Notes: generated from the letters alone by a model not told the origin. A stretch of DNA of 25,006 bases from Nitrospiraceae bacterium UBA6905 (GCA_002451165.1 DKBH01000025.1:1-25006); one strand, 5' to 3'. Counted from the first letter of the stretch, positions 8,259 to 15,406 are shown. A program made the numbers and translations.

Positions 8259-8610
8259 ATTACCACCTCTCCATCCAAATCTTATCTTTATTATAGCGCC
8301 CACTATGCCTCACCAAAATGAAGAATGATGAACGGATTATGAATAATTGTGAAGCTTATATTAAAGGGAGAAGTGTGCATTATACTCTTAGCCAAGTTGC
8401 CCGCGGTTCACCGGTCCCTTTCTTCTGATTGACTATTCCCCATTGAAGTCATCACAATTGGAGCACGCCATAAGAGTCTCACCTCCATAAAACACCTTTC
8501 CGCAGATGATATCACCGGTATGGACTCAGGGGGAAATGCTCATAAGATTCCCTTTCTGCTATTCAGGGAGTCGGCAGTGCTCTCCCGAGAATGTTTGTCT
8601 TCTGTCTGCT
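8259..8610. other. Spacer with a possible 12-codon frame
   Basis: About 350 bases between the DUF2845 gene and the dehydrogenase. The only notable item is the SD-led micro-frame on the minus strand at 8433-8471, listed separately. A plus-strand frame (8506-8769) overlaps the dehydrogenase gene in antisense and is rejected. No terminator with a T-tract was seen for the minus-strand operon ending at 8611. Confidence 0.5.
8433..8471 (-). CDS. Possible 12-aa micropeptide MACSNCDDFNGE
   Basis: A 12-codon frame whose ATG follows a full 8-nt anti-SD complement, GGAGGTGA (8479-8486, minus strand), at 7-nt spacing. That is the strongest ribosome site in this part of the window. The peptide contains one CxxC pair. 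It lies 139 nt beyond the stop of the upstream dehydrogenase gene and could be on the same transcript. It may equally be the remaining 5' end of a decayed gene. No homology is claimed. Confidence 0.2.
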   Translation of the reverse strand: MACSNCDDFNGE

Positions 8611-9369
8611 TCACACATAGATCATCTTCCGGGTCATGCCGCCGTCAACCACAAAATTTGCCCCGGTGATAAACGCTGCGGCCGGAGATGCGAGATACAG
8701 CACGAGAGAGGCTATATCCTCAGGTTTCCCCACCCTTCCGCAAGGGTGCTGACCGTGGTCCTCCCGTGACAGTCTGCCCCTCTTTACGGCACGTTTCTTC
8801 TTCCAGCCTGACACATCGATCCACCCCGGGCAGATACAGTTCACCCGTATATGCGGACCGAGGCTCAGGGCAAGGCTATGGCTGATTGCAACAATGCCGC
8901 CTTTTGATGCTGAGTATGCCTCGGTATTCGGCTCGGACATGAGCGCCCGCGTTGAGGCAATATTTATGATCGAACCTTCTGCTTTCTTCAGATAAGGAGC
9001 AGCATGTTTGGCACAGAGGAATGCACCCGTGAGGTTAACGCTGATCACCCTGTTCCATTCCTTGAGAGACAAAGATGTCAGGGGCCTGTTAGCCGAGATG
9101 CCGGCATTGTTCACGACAAGGTCTATACGTTTGGCATGACGCACCGTGTCGCGGATCACGGATTTCACTGAATCCTCATCGGCAACATCGGCATGCGCGA
9201 ACCTTAGAGGGCCAAGTGCACAGTATTGCCTTTCTGTTTCCGTGCCTGCCTCACTATCCAATTCCGCTATGACCACCGCATATCCGTGCTCGAGTAGCGC
9301 CTTGGTTATTGCCTTGCCGATACCCTGTCCTCCACCCGTCACAACAGCGACTTTTTCCCTAGGGTTCAT
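8611..9369 (-). CDS. Short-chain dehydrogenase/reductase (SDR)
   Basis: A 252-aa classical SDR with a Rossmann fold, expected to act as a cytoplasmic NAD(P)-dependent oxidoreductase. It shows the cofactor loop TGGGQGIG (11-18), DVADE (61-65, adenine contact), NNAG (87-90) and the catalytic S139, Y152, K156 (SASKGG). The C-terminal ITGANFVVDGG (234-244) is typical of FabG or glucose-dehydrogenase-like members. An acidic residue at the end of beta-2 (AELDSE) hints at NAD(H) preference. The chosen ATG 9369 has GGAGG 6-8 nt upstream; the longer frame to 9414 would start with an Arg-rich run inside the preceding gene. The start overlaps the nfi stop by 11 nt, so the two are translationally coupled. 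The substrate is unknown. Confidence 0.9.
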   Translation of the reverse strand: MNPREKVAVVTGGGQGIGKAITKALLEHGYAVVIAELDSEAGTETERQYCALGPLRFAHADVADEDSVKSVIRDTVRHAKRIDLVVNNAGISANRPLTSLSLKEWNRVISVNLTGAFLCAKHAAPYLKKAEGSIINIASTRALMSEPNTEAYSASKGGIVAISHSLALSLGPHIRVNCICPGWIDVSGWKKKRAVKRGRLSREDHGQHPCGRVGKPEDIASLVLYLASPAAAFITGANFVVDGGMTRKMIYV

Positions 9370-10045
9370 GATGTGCCTCCTTCTGCGCCTCCATTCGTGC
9401 AATATGGTCAGCACACCGTATCGGCTCCGGCAACCGGTACGACGACAGCGCCTGAAGAACGATCGTGATCGAATAACGCAGATCTATCCGATGACCCGGA
9501 GATATGAACAACGGCCTGACCCTGTTCCGCGTTCTTAGCACTGCGCCGATTATCCTACCCTGACAATACAAAGGGCTCCAATCTCCTTTGAATGGTCCCG
9601 GTTCGCTAAATTCTCCCACCAGCCTCGACTTAGCGCATCCTATAGTTGGGATATCGAGCATGACGCCGACATGTGATGCTATGCCCAACCCTCGGGGATG
9701 GGCTATACCCTGACCGTCAAATAACACCACATCCGGCTGTATCTGCAACTTCTTTAAGGCTCTTATGATTGCAGGGCCTTCCCGGAAGGAAAGAAACCCC
9801 GGCACATAGGGGAACCTTGCTTTTTCCTTAATAATTGCATCATCAAGGTGCTCAAGGTCGGGATAGCTAAAGAGCGAAGCTGCAGCAACGATGTTTTCAT
9901 GCACAAAGCATGCGTCAACCCCGGCTATCGTCCTCGGACTCCTTTTCAACGGTTGAAGTGATACATGTCCTGCAAGGGCTTCCTGTATGCTTCTCGCTGA
10001 CTCAGTGTCTCTGGGCCAAAGGCTCTTAGAGCGACCCCGCATCAT
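9359..10045 (-). CDS. nfi: Endonuclease V (deoxyinosine 3'-endonuclease)
   Basis: A 228-aa DNA-repair nuclease that nicks the second phosphodiester bond 3' of deoxyinosine and other deaminated bases. Family motifs are AGVDACF with catalytic D44, YVPGFLSFREGP with E89, LFDGQGIAHPRGLGIASHVG with D110, and PTIGCAKSRL. The metal-binding triad is thus complete, and the length matches bacterial Nfi. Two adjacent ATG codons (10045 and 10042) are possible starts. It sits 9 nt after the SemiSWEET gene and overlaps the SDR by 11 nt, giving the operon SemiSWEET-nfi-SDR. The members have no obvious shared pathway, so this looks like a convenience operon. Confidence 0.96.
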   Translation of the reverse strand: MMRGRSKSLWPRDTESARSIQEALAGHVSLQPLKRSPRTIAGVDACFVHENIVAAASLFSYPDLEHLDDAIIKEKARFPYVPGFLSFREGPAIIRALKKLQIQPDVVLFDGQGIAHPRGLGIASHVGVMLDIPTIGCAKSRLVGEFSEPGPFKGDWSPLYCQGRIIGAVLRTRNRVRPLFISPGHRIDLRYSITIVLQALSSYRLPEPIRCADHIARMEAQKEAHHEP

Positions 10046-10054
10046 CAGGCCCTA

Positions 10055-10309
10055 TCACCCGTTGCGCAGCTTGAGCACCAGGATAATGAATGCAAGGAAG
10101 AACGTGACGATATTGGTGACAATGACCGGCAGAGATTTGATCGAAAAGCCATACAAAATCCAAAGGAATATGCCGGCACAAAACATTGAGAACATCCCGG
10201 TCGATAAGTCCTTCGTGGACCGCGTCTTCCACGTTCTGATCACCTGCGGCAGAAAGGAGACTGTCGTAAGAGTTCCGGCCGCCATACCGAGCAGTGTCAT
10301 CGCGTCCAT
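10055..10309 (-). CDS. SemiSWEET (PQ-loop) transporter
   Basis: An 84-aa membrane protein with three predicted helices (about 5-24, 38-56, 61-81), one triple-helix bundle that dimerises to form a sugar or small-solute uniporter in the inner membrane. The PQ motif at 21-22 (SFLPQVIRTWKTRSTKDLS) and the length are diagnostic for bacterial SemiSWEETs. The start is ATG 10309 with AAGG just upstream. It is the first gene of the SemiSWEET-nfi-SDR minus-strand operon. The substrate cannot be inferred. Confidence 0.93.
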   Translation of the reverse strand: MDAMTLLGMAAGTLTTVSFLPQVIRTWKTRSTKDLSTGMFSMFCAGIFLWILYGFSIKSLPVIVTNIVTFFLAFIILVLKLRNG

Positions 10310-10630
10310 GGCCTTATTGTATCATTGAACCATTACATTCCCGCATGGAGATGTAGCCTGATAAGCTGTTGCACTATACAGTTCAACGGTATGCAGTTGT
10401 AGCTCTTTTGTGCATGATCTATCCGGCGACAACTCGGTATGTGGCTGCATCTATTCTATGTTCAGGCTGCACCTTCTGATGTGCTTCATCATGATCATAC
10501 AACCTTATACAATGCTTTCTGTATCATGATGAAGAAGAACCGCAAGCCTTTGTCGACAAGAGCAGCCGGAATAATTGTTGCCCTATGCGGATGAAAATCT
10601 TAGATCACTTCATGTAGAATACTTTTCATA
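10310..10630. other. Divergent spacer between SemiSWEET and HU genes
   Basis: A spacer carrying no open frame of note. It should hold the minus-strand promoter of the SemiSWEET operon, but no well-spaced pair could be identified. The HU promoter at its right edge and the inverted repeat at 10484-10534 are listed separately. Confidence 0.5.
10484..10534. repeat. 12-bp inverted repeat with 27-nt loop
   Basis: CTTCATCATGAT (10484-10495) is perfectly complementary to ATCATGATGAAG (10523-10534). Each arm contains the palindrome ATCATGAT, so it could be two operator copies or one hairpin. It lies about 100 nt upstream of the HU promoter and 175 nt upstream of SemiSWEET. Confidence 0.5.
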
Positions 10631-10659
10631 TTGACATAAATGCTTCAATTCAATAGGAT
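10631..10659 (+). promoter_or_regulatory. Sigma-70-type promoter of the HU gene
   Basis: TTGACA (10631-10636), a 17-nt spacer, then TAGGAT (10654-10659). A consensus -35 and ideal spacing; the -10 matches four of six positions. The start point would be near 10666, giving a leader of about 50 nt before ATG 10715. Confidence 0.78.
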
Positions 10660-10714
10660 TGATAGCAGAGAAATACCTGATTTTCAGGATAATACACTAC
10701 TGAGGAGGATCATC

Positions 10715-10990
10715 ATGACAAAGGCAGAACTGGTTGAAAAGATGGCTGCTGCAGCAGACTGCAGCAAGGCAGCTGCAGGCAAAGCACTCGATGCGGCTAT
10801 CGATGCAGTCACAAAGGCAGTCAAGAAGGGCGATAAGGTTTCTCTTGTCGGCTTCGGCACCTTCTCCCTGTCCCGCAGAAAGGCACGGACCGGCAGAAAC
10901 CCCAAGACCGGCAAGGCGATAAAGATCGCTGCACGGAAAGTACCGAAGTTCTCCGCCGGCAAGGCCTTCAAAGAAGCAGTAAACAAATAG
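10715..10990 (+). CDS. hup: DNA-binding protein HU
   Basis: A 91-aa nucleoid-associated protein of the HU/IHF family; dimers bend and compact DNA. Both signatures are present: the N-terminal helix pair MTKAELVEKMAAAADCSKAA and the beta-arm region LVGFGTFSLSRRKARTGRNP leading to GKAIKIAARKVPKFSAGK. The usual RxGRNPxTG arm with the intercalating proline is intact. GAGGAGG lies 5-7 nt before ATG 10715; a longer frame starting at 10640 would begin within the promoter spacer and is rejected. Transcription is probably monocistronic, from the promoter at 10631 to the hairpin at 11005-11046. Confidence 0.97.
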   Translation: MTKAELVEKMAAAADCSKAAAGKALDAAIDAVTKAVKKGDKVSLVGFGTFSLSRRKARTGRNPKTGKAIKIAARKVPKFSAGKAFKEAVNK

Positions 10991-11004
10991 TCAGCATCAC
11001 ATAA

Positions 11005-11046
11005 CAGAACAAGCCCCGGAAGCGTAAGCTTTCGGGGTCTGTTCTG
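11005..11046 (+). terminator. Long hairpin after HU gene, terminator-like but without T-tract
   Basis: The outer stem CAGAAC (11005-11010) pairs with GTTCTG (11041-11046). The inner stem CCCCGGAAGC pairs with GCTTTCGGGG around a GTAA loop. It sits 15 nt after the HU stop. The following bases are GTACGTG, not T-rich, so it may act as an mRNA 3'-end stabiliser or a weak terminator. Confidence 0.55.
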
Positions 11047-11568
11047 GTACGTGAACCCCCAGCGCCCGGAAATATGCCTGCGAGTTTATCTGCAGCGGGA
11101 TAATAACCTTCAGTATCTTAAGAAATAATCAATAACATCGATATTCAGCATGACCTCTTCGCCTAGCTCATTATTCGAAAGAGTCTTGTGATTCTGATCA
11201 CATGTCAGTAGGAGAGCTCATGATATAAGTATATCAGTCCTCACACCCCTTAATTCTCTCCTCTGGGCCCCGAAAGGGGCTCATAGCATTCTTGCCCATC
11301 AGGCGACGACGCGGGCTTTTCAACCAGCCCTGACATTGCTCTTTCCACGGCTACTGCTGCAGGCATTTCCGTTGGCAGCCGAACGTGCAAGCGCTGCTTA
11401 TGAGACATGCACGAACTGAAAAGCCTTGCATCGCCCTCTTTGAATAGGACGACTTGAGGTAGTGTATCCGGCAAAGAGCCCTCACATGTGCCCGGGGAAC
11501 CGTGCCGAGCGGTTATATGCCGCCGTTCATGGTGGAACGTTTGCAGATGGCCTATGAGAAATAGGGTA
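11047..11568. other. Spacer between HU and PilZ genes, no convincing gene
   Basis: A GC-clamped tetraloop hairpin GCCCC-GAAA-GGGGC lies at 11267-11280, and a TGATATA/TATATCA dyad at 11221-11236. The minus-strand frame 11250-11714 (154 codons) runs antisense into the PilZ gene, has no ribosome site and resembles no family. It could be a relic, but nothing supports it as a gene. Confidence 0.45.
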
Positions 11569-11595
11569 TTCACAACGAAGGTAATTTGATATAAT
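11569..11595 (+). promoter_or_regulatory. Possible promoter of PilZ gene
   Basis: A consensus TATAAT at 11590-11595, with TTCACA (five of six matches) at 11569-11574 but only a 15-nt spacer. The start point would be near 11602. The -10 is followed at once by TTTCACCACG, a sequence also present in the dyad cluster at 18238-18250. Confidence 0.45.
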
Positions 11596-11657
11596 TTCAC
11601 CACGTAATGGTGCTGTACGCTGTCGCATGAGAAATATGGGGGTATCAGCGTCACGTG

Positions 11658-12368
11658 ATGGATTACCAATCTACAAGAAGGCGCCACCAAAGAGTCGATC
11701 TTGAGCATCTTCATGTCCAGGCTCGGACCATTTTTACCAGTGAATGCAAAATTCTTGATATGGGAATCCGCGGCGTACGCTTATCTACCACGCAATCCTT
11801 GAACATCGATGATGAATATTCAATCAAGTTCAACATCGGTGGACGGCAGATTAACAATAAGGGAACGGTGCGGTGGGCCAGGCTAGTCGGCAATCAAAAG
11901 GGCAATGATCAGGACTCTGTCCCCATTTACATGACCGGACTGGAATTCGAATCCGTTCTGACGGAAAAGGGGCAGGAGATGGTCCAGGTTCTGGGAGAAT
12001 GTTCAGAGAAGGATGAACGGCGATTCAGCGGCAAGAGATTGCAGATAGCCACCCCCCGGAAGACAGTCCTTAATGTTTTTCGGGAATATCCGATACGACA
12101 GATAAGCAGCGGTGGCATGCTCGTCGAGGCCGATCAGCAGCTTCTGCCGGAGAGACGATTTTTCTGGGCATTTAATTTCCCGGAGGACGACAACATTATC
12201 CGCTGTCAGGGAAGGGTTGCCTCATGCCGGGAGTCCTTCCTGAACAACAGAAAACGGTATAACGTCGGCATTGAATTTGTCGATGTCCCAAGACACGACC
12301 GGATAAGACTCTCACGATTTGTCATGAAGGCGATGGTCCATGAATTGAAAACGTCGTTTCTGAATTGA
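11658..12368 (+). CDS. Protein with two PilZ domains
   Basis: A 236-aa cytoplasmic protein with no membrane segment. Domain 1 (about 8-112) starts with the RRRHQR run (RxxxR, R8/R12) and has DMGIRG (34-39) in place of the canonical D/NxSxxG, then TGLEF. Domain 2 (about 121-225) has RRFSGKR, QISSGG (148-153) and VGIEFVD (203-209). PilZ domains usually bind cyclic di-GMP through the Arg run and the D/NxSxxG loop; both loops here deviate (Gly for Ser in the first, Gln for Asp/Asn in the second), so binding is plausible but not certain. ATG 11658 is preferred; a GTG at 11655 is an alternative with a GGGGG site 12 nt upstream. It could be a motility or exopolysaccharide effector; no target gene is adjacent. 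Confidence 0.78.
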   Translation: MDYQSTRRRHQRVDLEHLHVQARTIFTSECKILDMGIRGVRLSTTQSLNIDDEYSIKFNIGGRQINNKGTVRWARLVGNQKGNDQDSVPIYMTGLEFESVLTEKGQEMVQVLGECSEKDERRFSGKRLQIATPRKTVLNVFREYPIRQISSGGMLVEADQQLLPERRFFWAFNFPEDDNIIRCQGRVASCRESFLNNRKRYNVGIEFVDVPRHDRIRLSRFVMKAMVHELKTSFLN

Positions 12369-12617
12369 AGATTATTCCCTTTCACTCGCAATCCTTCGTA
12401 AGCTCTGACCTATGTTGTCATGCCGGAATGTTCTCACCGGCAACAGGCCCGTTCGCTCTGGCAGCTAGAACATCATCTCTGGCCTGACCAGTTATTGTCA
12501 TCGCTGCTGCATTGCCAGCAAGCCTGGCCTTCTTCCTGCAAATCTGAAACGGCTTCTGAGAGAAGGCCAAGACATGCTGAATTATTCTAAGGCATCGCCT
12601 CTTTCACTTCCTCCTGC

Positions 12618-12944
12618 CTATTTGCCCTTGTCTTTCAGTTCCTTCAGAATGCACTTCTCCATGACCTGATAGCTGCCGCCTGCATCCTTTGCAATCTTCC
12701 TGCATTTCTTCTCCGTATCCGAAGGGACCTGCATTGACTTTATATTCTGCTGTGCCTGATATTCATCGATTTGGCAATATTCTTCGACCCGATAATCGCC
12801 TCCTTTTGCCTTGGACAGGCTACGACAGTATGCCCGGCTATCAAGGTCATTGTCCTCGGCGCTCGGCGCACTTACCTGGGCAGGAGTAGCACATGCCTGA
12901 AGGGGAAGAATACATGCAATCATTACTAACAGAACCTGTTTCAC
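12618..12944 (-). CDS. Small lipoprotein with duplicated Cys-containing repeat
   Basis: A 108-aa protein starting at GTG 12944, 8 nt after AAGGAGG. It has a lipoprotein signal peptide ending LPLQAC, with the lipid-bearing Cys at 18. Two related units follow: RAYCRSLSKAKGGDYRVEEYC (shown here without its tail, about 37-57) and the segment about 80-100 with KKCRKIAKDAGGSYQVMEKC. Each has the pattern C-R-x-(L/I)-(S/A)-K-x2-GG-x-Y-x-V-x-E-x-C, so each could form an internal disulphide in the periplasm. I do not recognise a family. It is convergent with the PilZ gene, which lies 249 nt away, and appears monocistronic. Confidence 0.75.
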   Translation of the reverse strand: MKQVLLVMIACILPLQACATPAQVSAPSAEDNDLDSRAYCRSLSKAKGGDYRVEEYCQIDEYQAQQNIKSMQVPSDTEKKCRKIAKDAGGSYQVMEKCILKELKDKGK

Positions 12945-13025
12945 GATCTAAGCCTCCTTATTATATGTAGCATCTGCAGCCTAGCGCACTGCACGTATTT
13001 TTACTATACTCAATTATCCGGAAAT

Positions 13026-13163
13026 TTATACACAATAAAATCGCACACCATAATCCCTCTGGTCATCACGAATGGTCCGGCCTACGTCGGGGGAATATCT
13101 CCTTGCACGCTCAGCAATGCATTTGATACGGAGATTCCCCCCCCCATCCGGAACGATCGTCAT
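13026..13163 (-). CDS. Possible 45-aa protein downstream of permease, contains 9-G tract
   Basis: A frame starting MTIVPDGGGNLRIKC whose ATG overlaps the stop of the preceding 52-codon frame as ATGA, the arrangement of coupled genes. The Gly-Gly-Gly is encoded by a run of nine G on this strand (13137-13145), so a slip of one base would change the frame. The C-terminal part is Arg/Asp-rich (RRYSPDVGRTIRDDQRDYG). It may be a real small protein, the shifted 3' part of one gene with the frame before it, or not coding. No family recognised. Confidence 0.25.
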   Translation of the reverse strand: MTIVPDGGGNLRIKCIAERARRYSPDVGRTIRDDQRDYGVRFYCV

Positions 13164-13318
13164 ATCCCGGCCGACTGAAGAACAGACATATACTGCGGAG
13201 CGTGACCGCTGACAACAGCAGGTGCCGTCATCACTTCGATAAGGTTCATCTGCAGGACAAGGCGAACGGTCTTGCTCCGCCTCTTCCCAAAAATATTTAC
13301 CACCGGGCCTGTCATCAT
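13160..13318 (-). CDS. Possible 52-aa protein following the FtsX-type permease
   Basis: This frame begins ATGATG 35 nt after the permease stop and reads MMTGPVVNIFGKRRSKTVRL, then VLQMNLIEVMTAPAVVSGHA, ending QSAGI. The composition looks more protein-like than the Ser/Arg/Cys-rich alternative frame over the same bases. The ribosome site is weak (GAGGCAGCGGG). It occupies the place where an ABC ATPase gene would be expected but has no Walker motif. It could be a small gene of the NosL operon or a relic. Confidence 0.28.
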   Translation of the reverse strand: MMTGPVVNIFGKRRSKTVRLVLQMNLIEVMTAPAVVSGHAPQYMSVLQSAGI

Positions 13319-13353
13319 GAATCCCGCTGCCTCTTGCCTGGGCAGATCTTTCT

Positions 13354-14490
13354 CTAAGACCGCATGATGAGATCAGGATCGATTGTTGCTGCCCTCCATG
13401 AAGGAACAATTGTGGCAACCGTATAGGGTACCACGGTCAGGAAAAAAAGCGTTGCTATCTGAAAGGGGTTTATAAAGGGTGTAAGTCTGAAGGACGGATA
13501 CAGGATAGACCATCCTTTCAGTACCGGTGCAAAAAGCGGTGCTGCCGTAGAGAAGACATGAATGTAGGCGAGAATCACTCCGGACAAAAACGAAGTGAGT
13601 GATATGGCTGTCCCCTCCCAGACTTTCATATTGATGACATCCGCTGTTTCCCATCCGACCGCCTTCAAGATGCCTATTTCCATGCGTTCTTCAGCGCTCA
13701 AGCCGGATGCCTTATCCCAGGAGAAGATGATGAACGCCAAAACAGCGATGAAGATGACCAGCACCACCATGCCTGACCGCCAGTCAAAGACCGAATCATA
13801 GGTCCTCAATATCTCATCCTTCAAGATAGGGCGCGAATCAGGCAGCATAGTGACGATCTTGGCGGCAACGGTCTTAAATTCCTTCGGATTCCTCACCCGC
13901 ACAACCACATCCGTGGCGCTATCTCTTGCCATGCCGGTGAGGAATCTGAAATCCTCCTCAGACATAAGGATAAGATCTGACGAGACGAGTTCCGATTCCG
14001 CGGGAAGAATATCAGCTACTTGCAGCGTCAGCAGGTCTCCGTCAAACGTCCTGAAGGTCATCATGTCGCCCTGAAATACCTTGAGGGTTCGGGATATCCC
14101 GCTTCCGATACTGATATCTCCTGCAGCAAGTGGGTGGCTTTCACGTACCATGAGCGTGAAATTGGCGCGGGATTGGGGATCGTAATAATATCCCCAGAGC
14201 CGCGGCACAGCATCGTTTACACCCCTGATCTTGCGGATCTCTTCAGCGTATCTCGTCGGTATAAGGTCGTGCCGTCCGGCCACGGTCCTCTGGACAACGA
14301 TGTCCGGTGTACTCTGAAGAATGATCGAAGCCTCCTTTTTCAGGGCATGCGTGTAGAACATGACCGAAGAGAGCAGGAAAACAAGGACCGTATAGACGAT
14401 GAACAGGGCTGTATTCTTGCCTTTGCGTCTGAGAAGCGAAGAGAGGGTGAAATCAATAATATTCTTCTGCTTATTGATCCAGCGCTTCAT
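13354..14490 (-). CDS. FtsX-type ABC transporter permease (MacB/LolC-like fold)
   Basis: A 378-aa inner-membrane protein with four predicted helices (about 28-48, 240-258, 292-314, 343-363) and a large periplasmic domain between helices 1 and 2. This is the usual layout of FtsX/MacB-type permeases, which move a periplasmic or lipid-linked substrate or transmit force rather than import. EERMEIGILKAVGW (267-280) and PSWRAATIDP (363-372) are the family's coupling-loop and C-terminal signatures. ATG 14490 has GGAGGGGAGGG just upstream and overlaps the previous gene by 20 nt. Permeases of this kind next to NosL are normally followed by an ATP-binding subunit, but none is found here. A role in copper or redox-related envelope handling is inferred from neighbours only. 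Confidence 0.85.
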   Translation of the reverse strand: MKRWINKQKNIIDFTLSSLLRRKGKNTALFIVYTVLVFLLSSVMFYTHALKKEASIILQSTPDIVVQRTVAGRHDLIPTRYAEEIRKIRGVNDAVPRLWGYYYDPQSRANFTLMVRESHPLAAGDISIGSGISRTLKVFQGDMMTFRTFDGDLLTLQVADILPAESELVSSDLILMSEEDFRFLTGMARDSATDVVVRVRNPKEFKTVAAKIVTMLPDSRPILKDEILRTYDSVFDWRSGMVVLVIFIAVLAFIIFSWDKASGLSAEERMEIGILKAVGWETADVINMKVWEGTAISLTSFLSGVILAYIHVFSTAAPLFAPVLKGWSILYPSFRLTPFINPFQIATLFFLTVVPYTVATIVPSWRAATIDPDLIMRS

Positions 14491-14788
14491 GCCCTCCCCT
14501 CCTGCCTATCCCCTCTGGTATTTTCATAAAGGAGCCGGAAGGGAAGTGTTCCATGGCCATCGGATGATCCTGAAAGGGCGTCTGCAGATCAGCCTGTGTG
14601 GGGTGCCTCGTATACCGTGCCTCGGTAAAAAGGCAGAGGTCGGTGAGTTCCAGCTCTTGTACAAGCCGTGTCATCTCGTTCAGCCGGGAAGCAGCATGCC
14701 CCTGCTCAACCCGTGCATGAATAAAGATACTGATTAACAGCAGGAACAGGAAGCCCAGGCAGGAAAGGTACGCCACAGACCTTCTCAC
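14471..14788 (-). CDS. Small membrane-anchored protein of the NosL operon
   Basis: A 105-aa protein starting at GTG 14788. Residues 7-25 form one membrane helix or uncleaved signal; the rest should be periplasmic. The compact motif region LTDLCLFTEARYTRHP (48-63) followed by PFQDHPMAMEHFPSGSF (71-87) is rich in His, Met and Pro and looks like a conserved functional patch, with four His, two Met and one Cys as possible metal ligands. From memory, similar small proteins occur beside NosL/FtsX genes, but I cannot name a family. It starts 46 nt after nosL and overlaps the permease by 20 nt, so co-expression is almost certain. Confidence 0.7.
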   Translation of the reverse strand: MRRSVAYLSCLGFLFLLLISIFIHARVEQGHAASRLNEMTRLVQELELTDLCLFTEARYTRHPTQADLQTPFQDHPMAMEHFPSGSFMKIPEGIGRRGGHEALDQ

Positions 14789-14834
14789 GCGACCATCCCG
14801 CAGGCAAGTCTATTGCTGCGACATGTCCGACCGG

Positions 14835-15386
14835 TCACTGGAGGTCCTTCAGCAATTCCGGAGTTATGTCCCGGAATGTCACGATCCTTTTCCCCGCGTG
14901 GTCCTTCAGAAACTCGGCAGCATCAGCTTCAAGGGCAAAAGGGATAAGCTCCCTGCCCATAGGACCATAGACATCGCTCCCCATGACATAATATGCCTTA
15001 AACGCATCGATAGGCTCGAGGGAATAATAGTCAGACACCTGCATGGTACGGATATCCGATTTTTTTTTCGCAGAGTTGTACTTCGTGAGGTTATGATAGT
15101 ATTTGTACATATCCTTTGGACCGTCAAAGAATGCTGCAGATCCGTCCCCAAATGCAATACTGGCGACCCAGTCAGGATATTTTGCCACAAACATGCCGCA
15201 GACCGTGCATTTGTCCCGGGGGGAGGGCTTGAGCACCTTTTTTTCTCCTCCTCCGGCAGACGCAGACAGAGAAAACAGAGCAATAAGGACAATGAGCGCC
15301 GCTGCTGCGATGCCGTGAGCATTGGGAAGTCTTCGAACCCGGATCGTTTCTCCGCGTTCCTTCTGACCTGCATTGTTATCGAGCAT
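14835..15386 (-). CDS. nosL: NosL-family copper-binding protein
   Basis: A 183-aa exported protein. A hydrophobic segment at about 25-44 serves as signal or anchor. The NosL signature CTVCGMFVAKYPDW (60-73) holds C60, C63 and M65, the expected Cu(I) ligands. The downstream FFDGPKDMYKYY and SDYYSLEPIDAFKAYYVMGSDV stretches are also family-typical. NosL delivers copper to nitrous-oxide reductase NosZ in denitrifiers, but many relatives occur without nos genes, as here. Unlike E. coli-style lipoprotein NosL, there is no lipobox Cys before the motif. ATG 15386 is preferred (AAAGG 8 nt upstream) over a GTG at 15395. It lies 20 nt after the TlpA-like gene, in the same operon. Confidence 0.9.
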   Translation of the reverse strand: MLDNNAGQKERGETIRVRRLPNAHGIAAAALIVLIALFSLSASAGGGEKKVLKPSPRDKCTVCGMFVAKYPDWVASIAFGDGSAAFFDGPKDMYKYYHNLTKYNSAKKKSDIRTMQVSDYYSLEPIDAFKAYYVMGSDVYGPMGRELIPFALEADAAEFLKDHAGKRIVTFRDITPELLKDLQ

Positions 15387-15406
15387 GATTGACACCTTTC
15401 ATGATA

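Noticed and set aside
11250..11714. Minus-strand frame of 154 codons between HU and PilZ
   Set aside because: Runs antisense into the PilZ gene and across its promoter, lacks a ribosome site, and shows no family resemblance.
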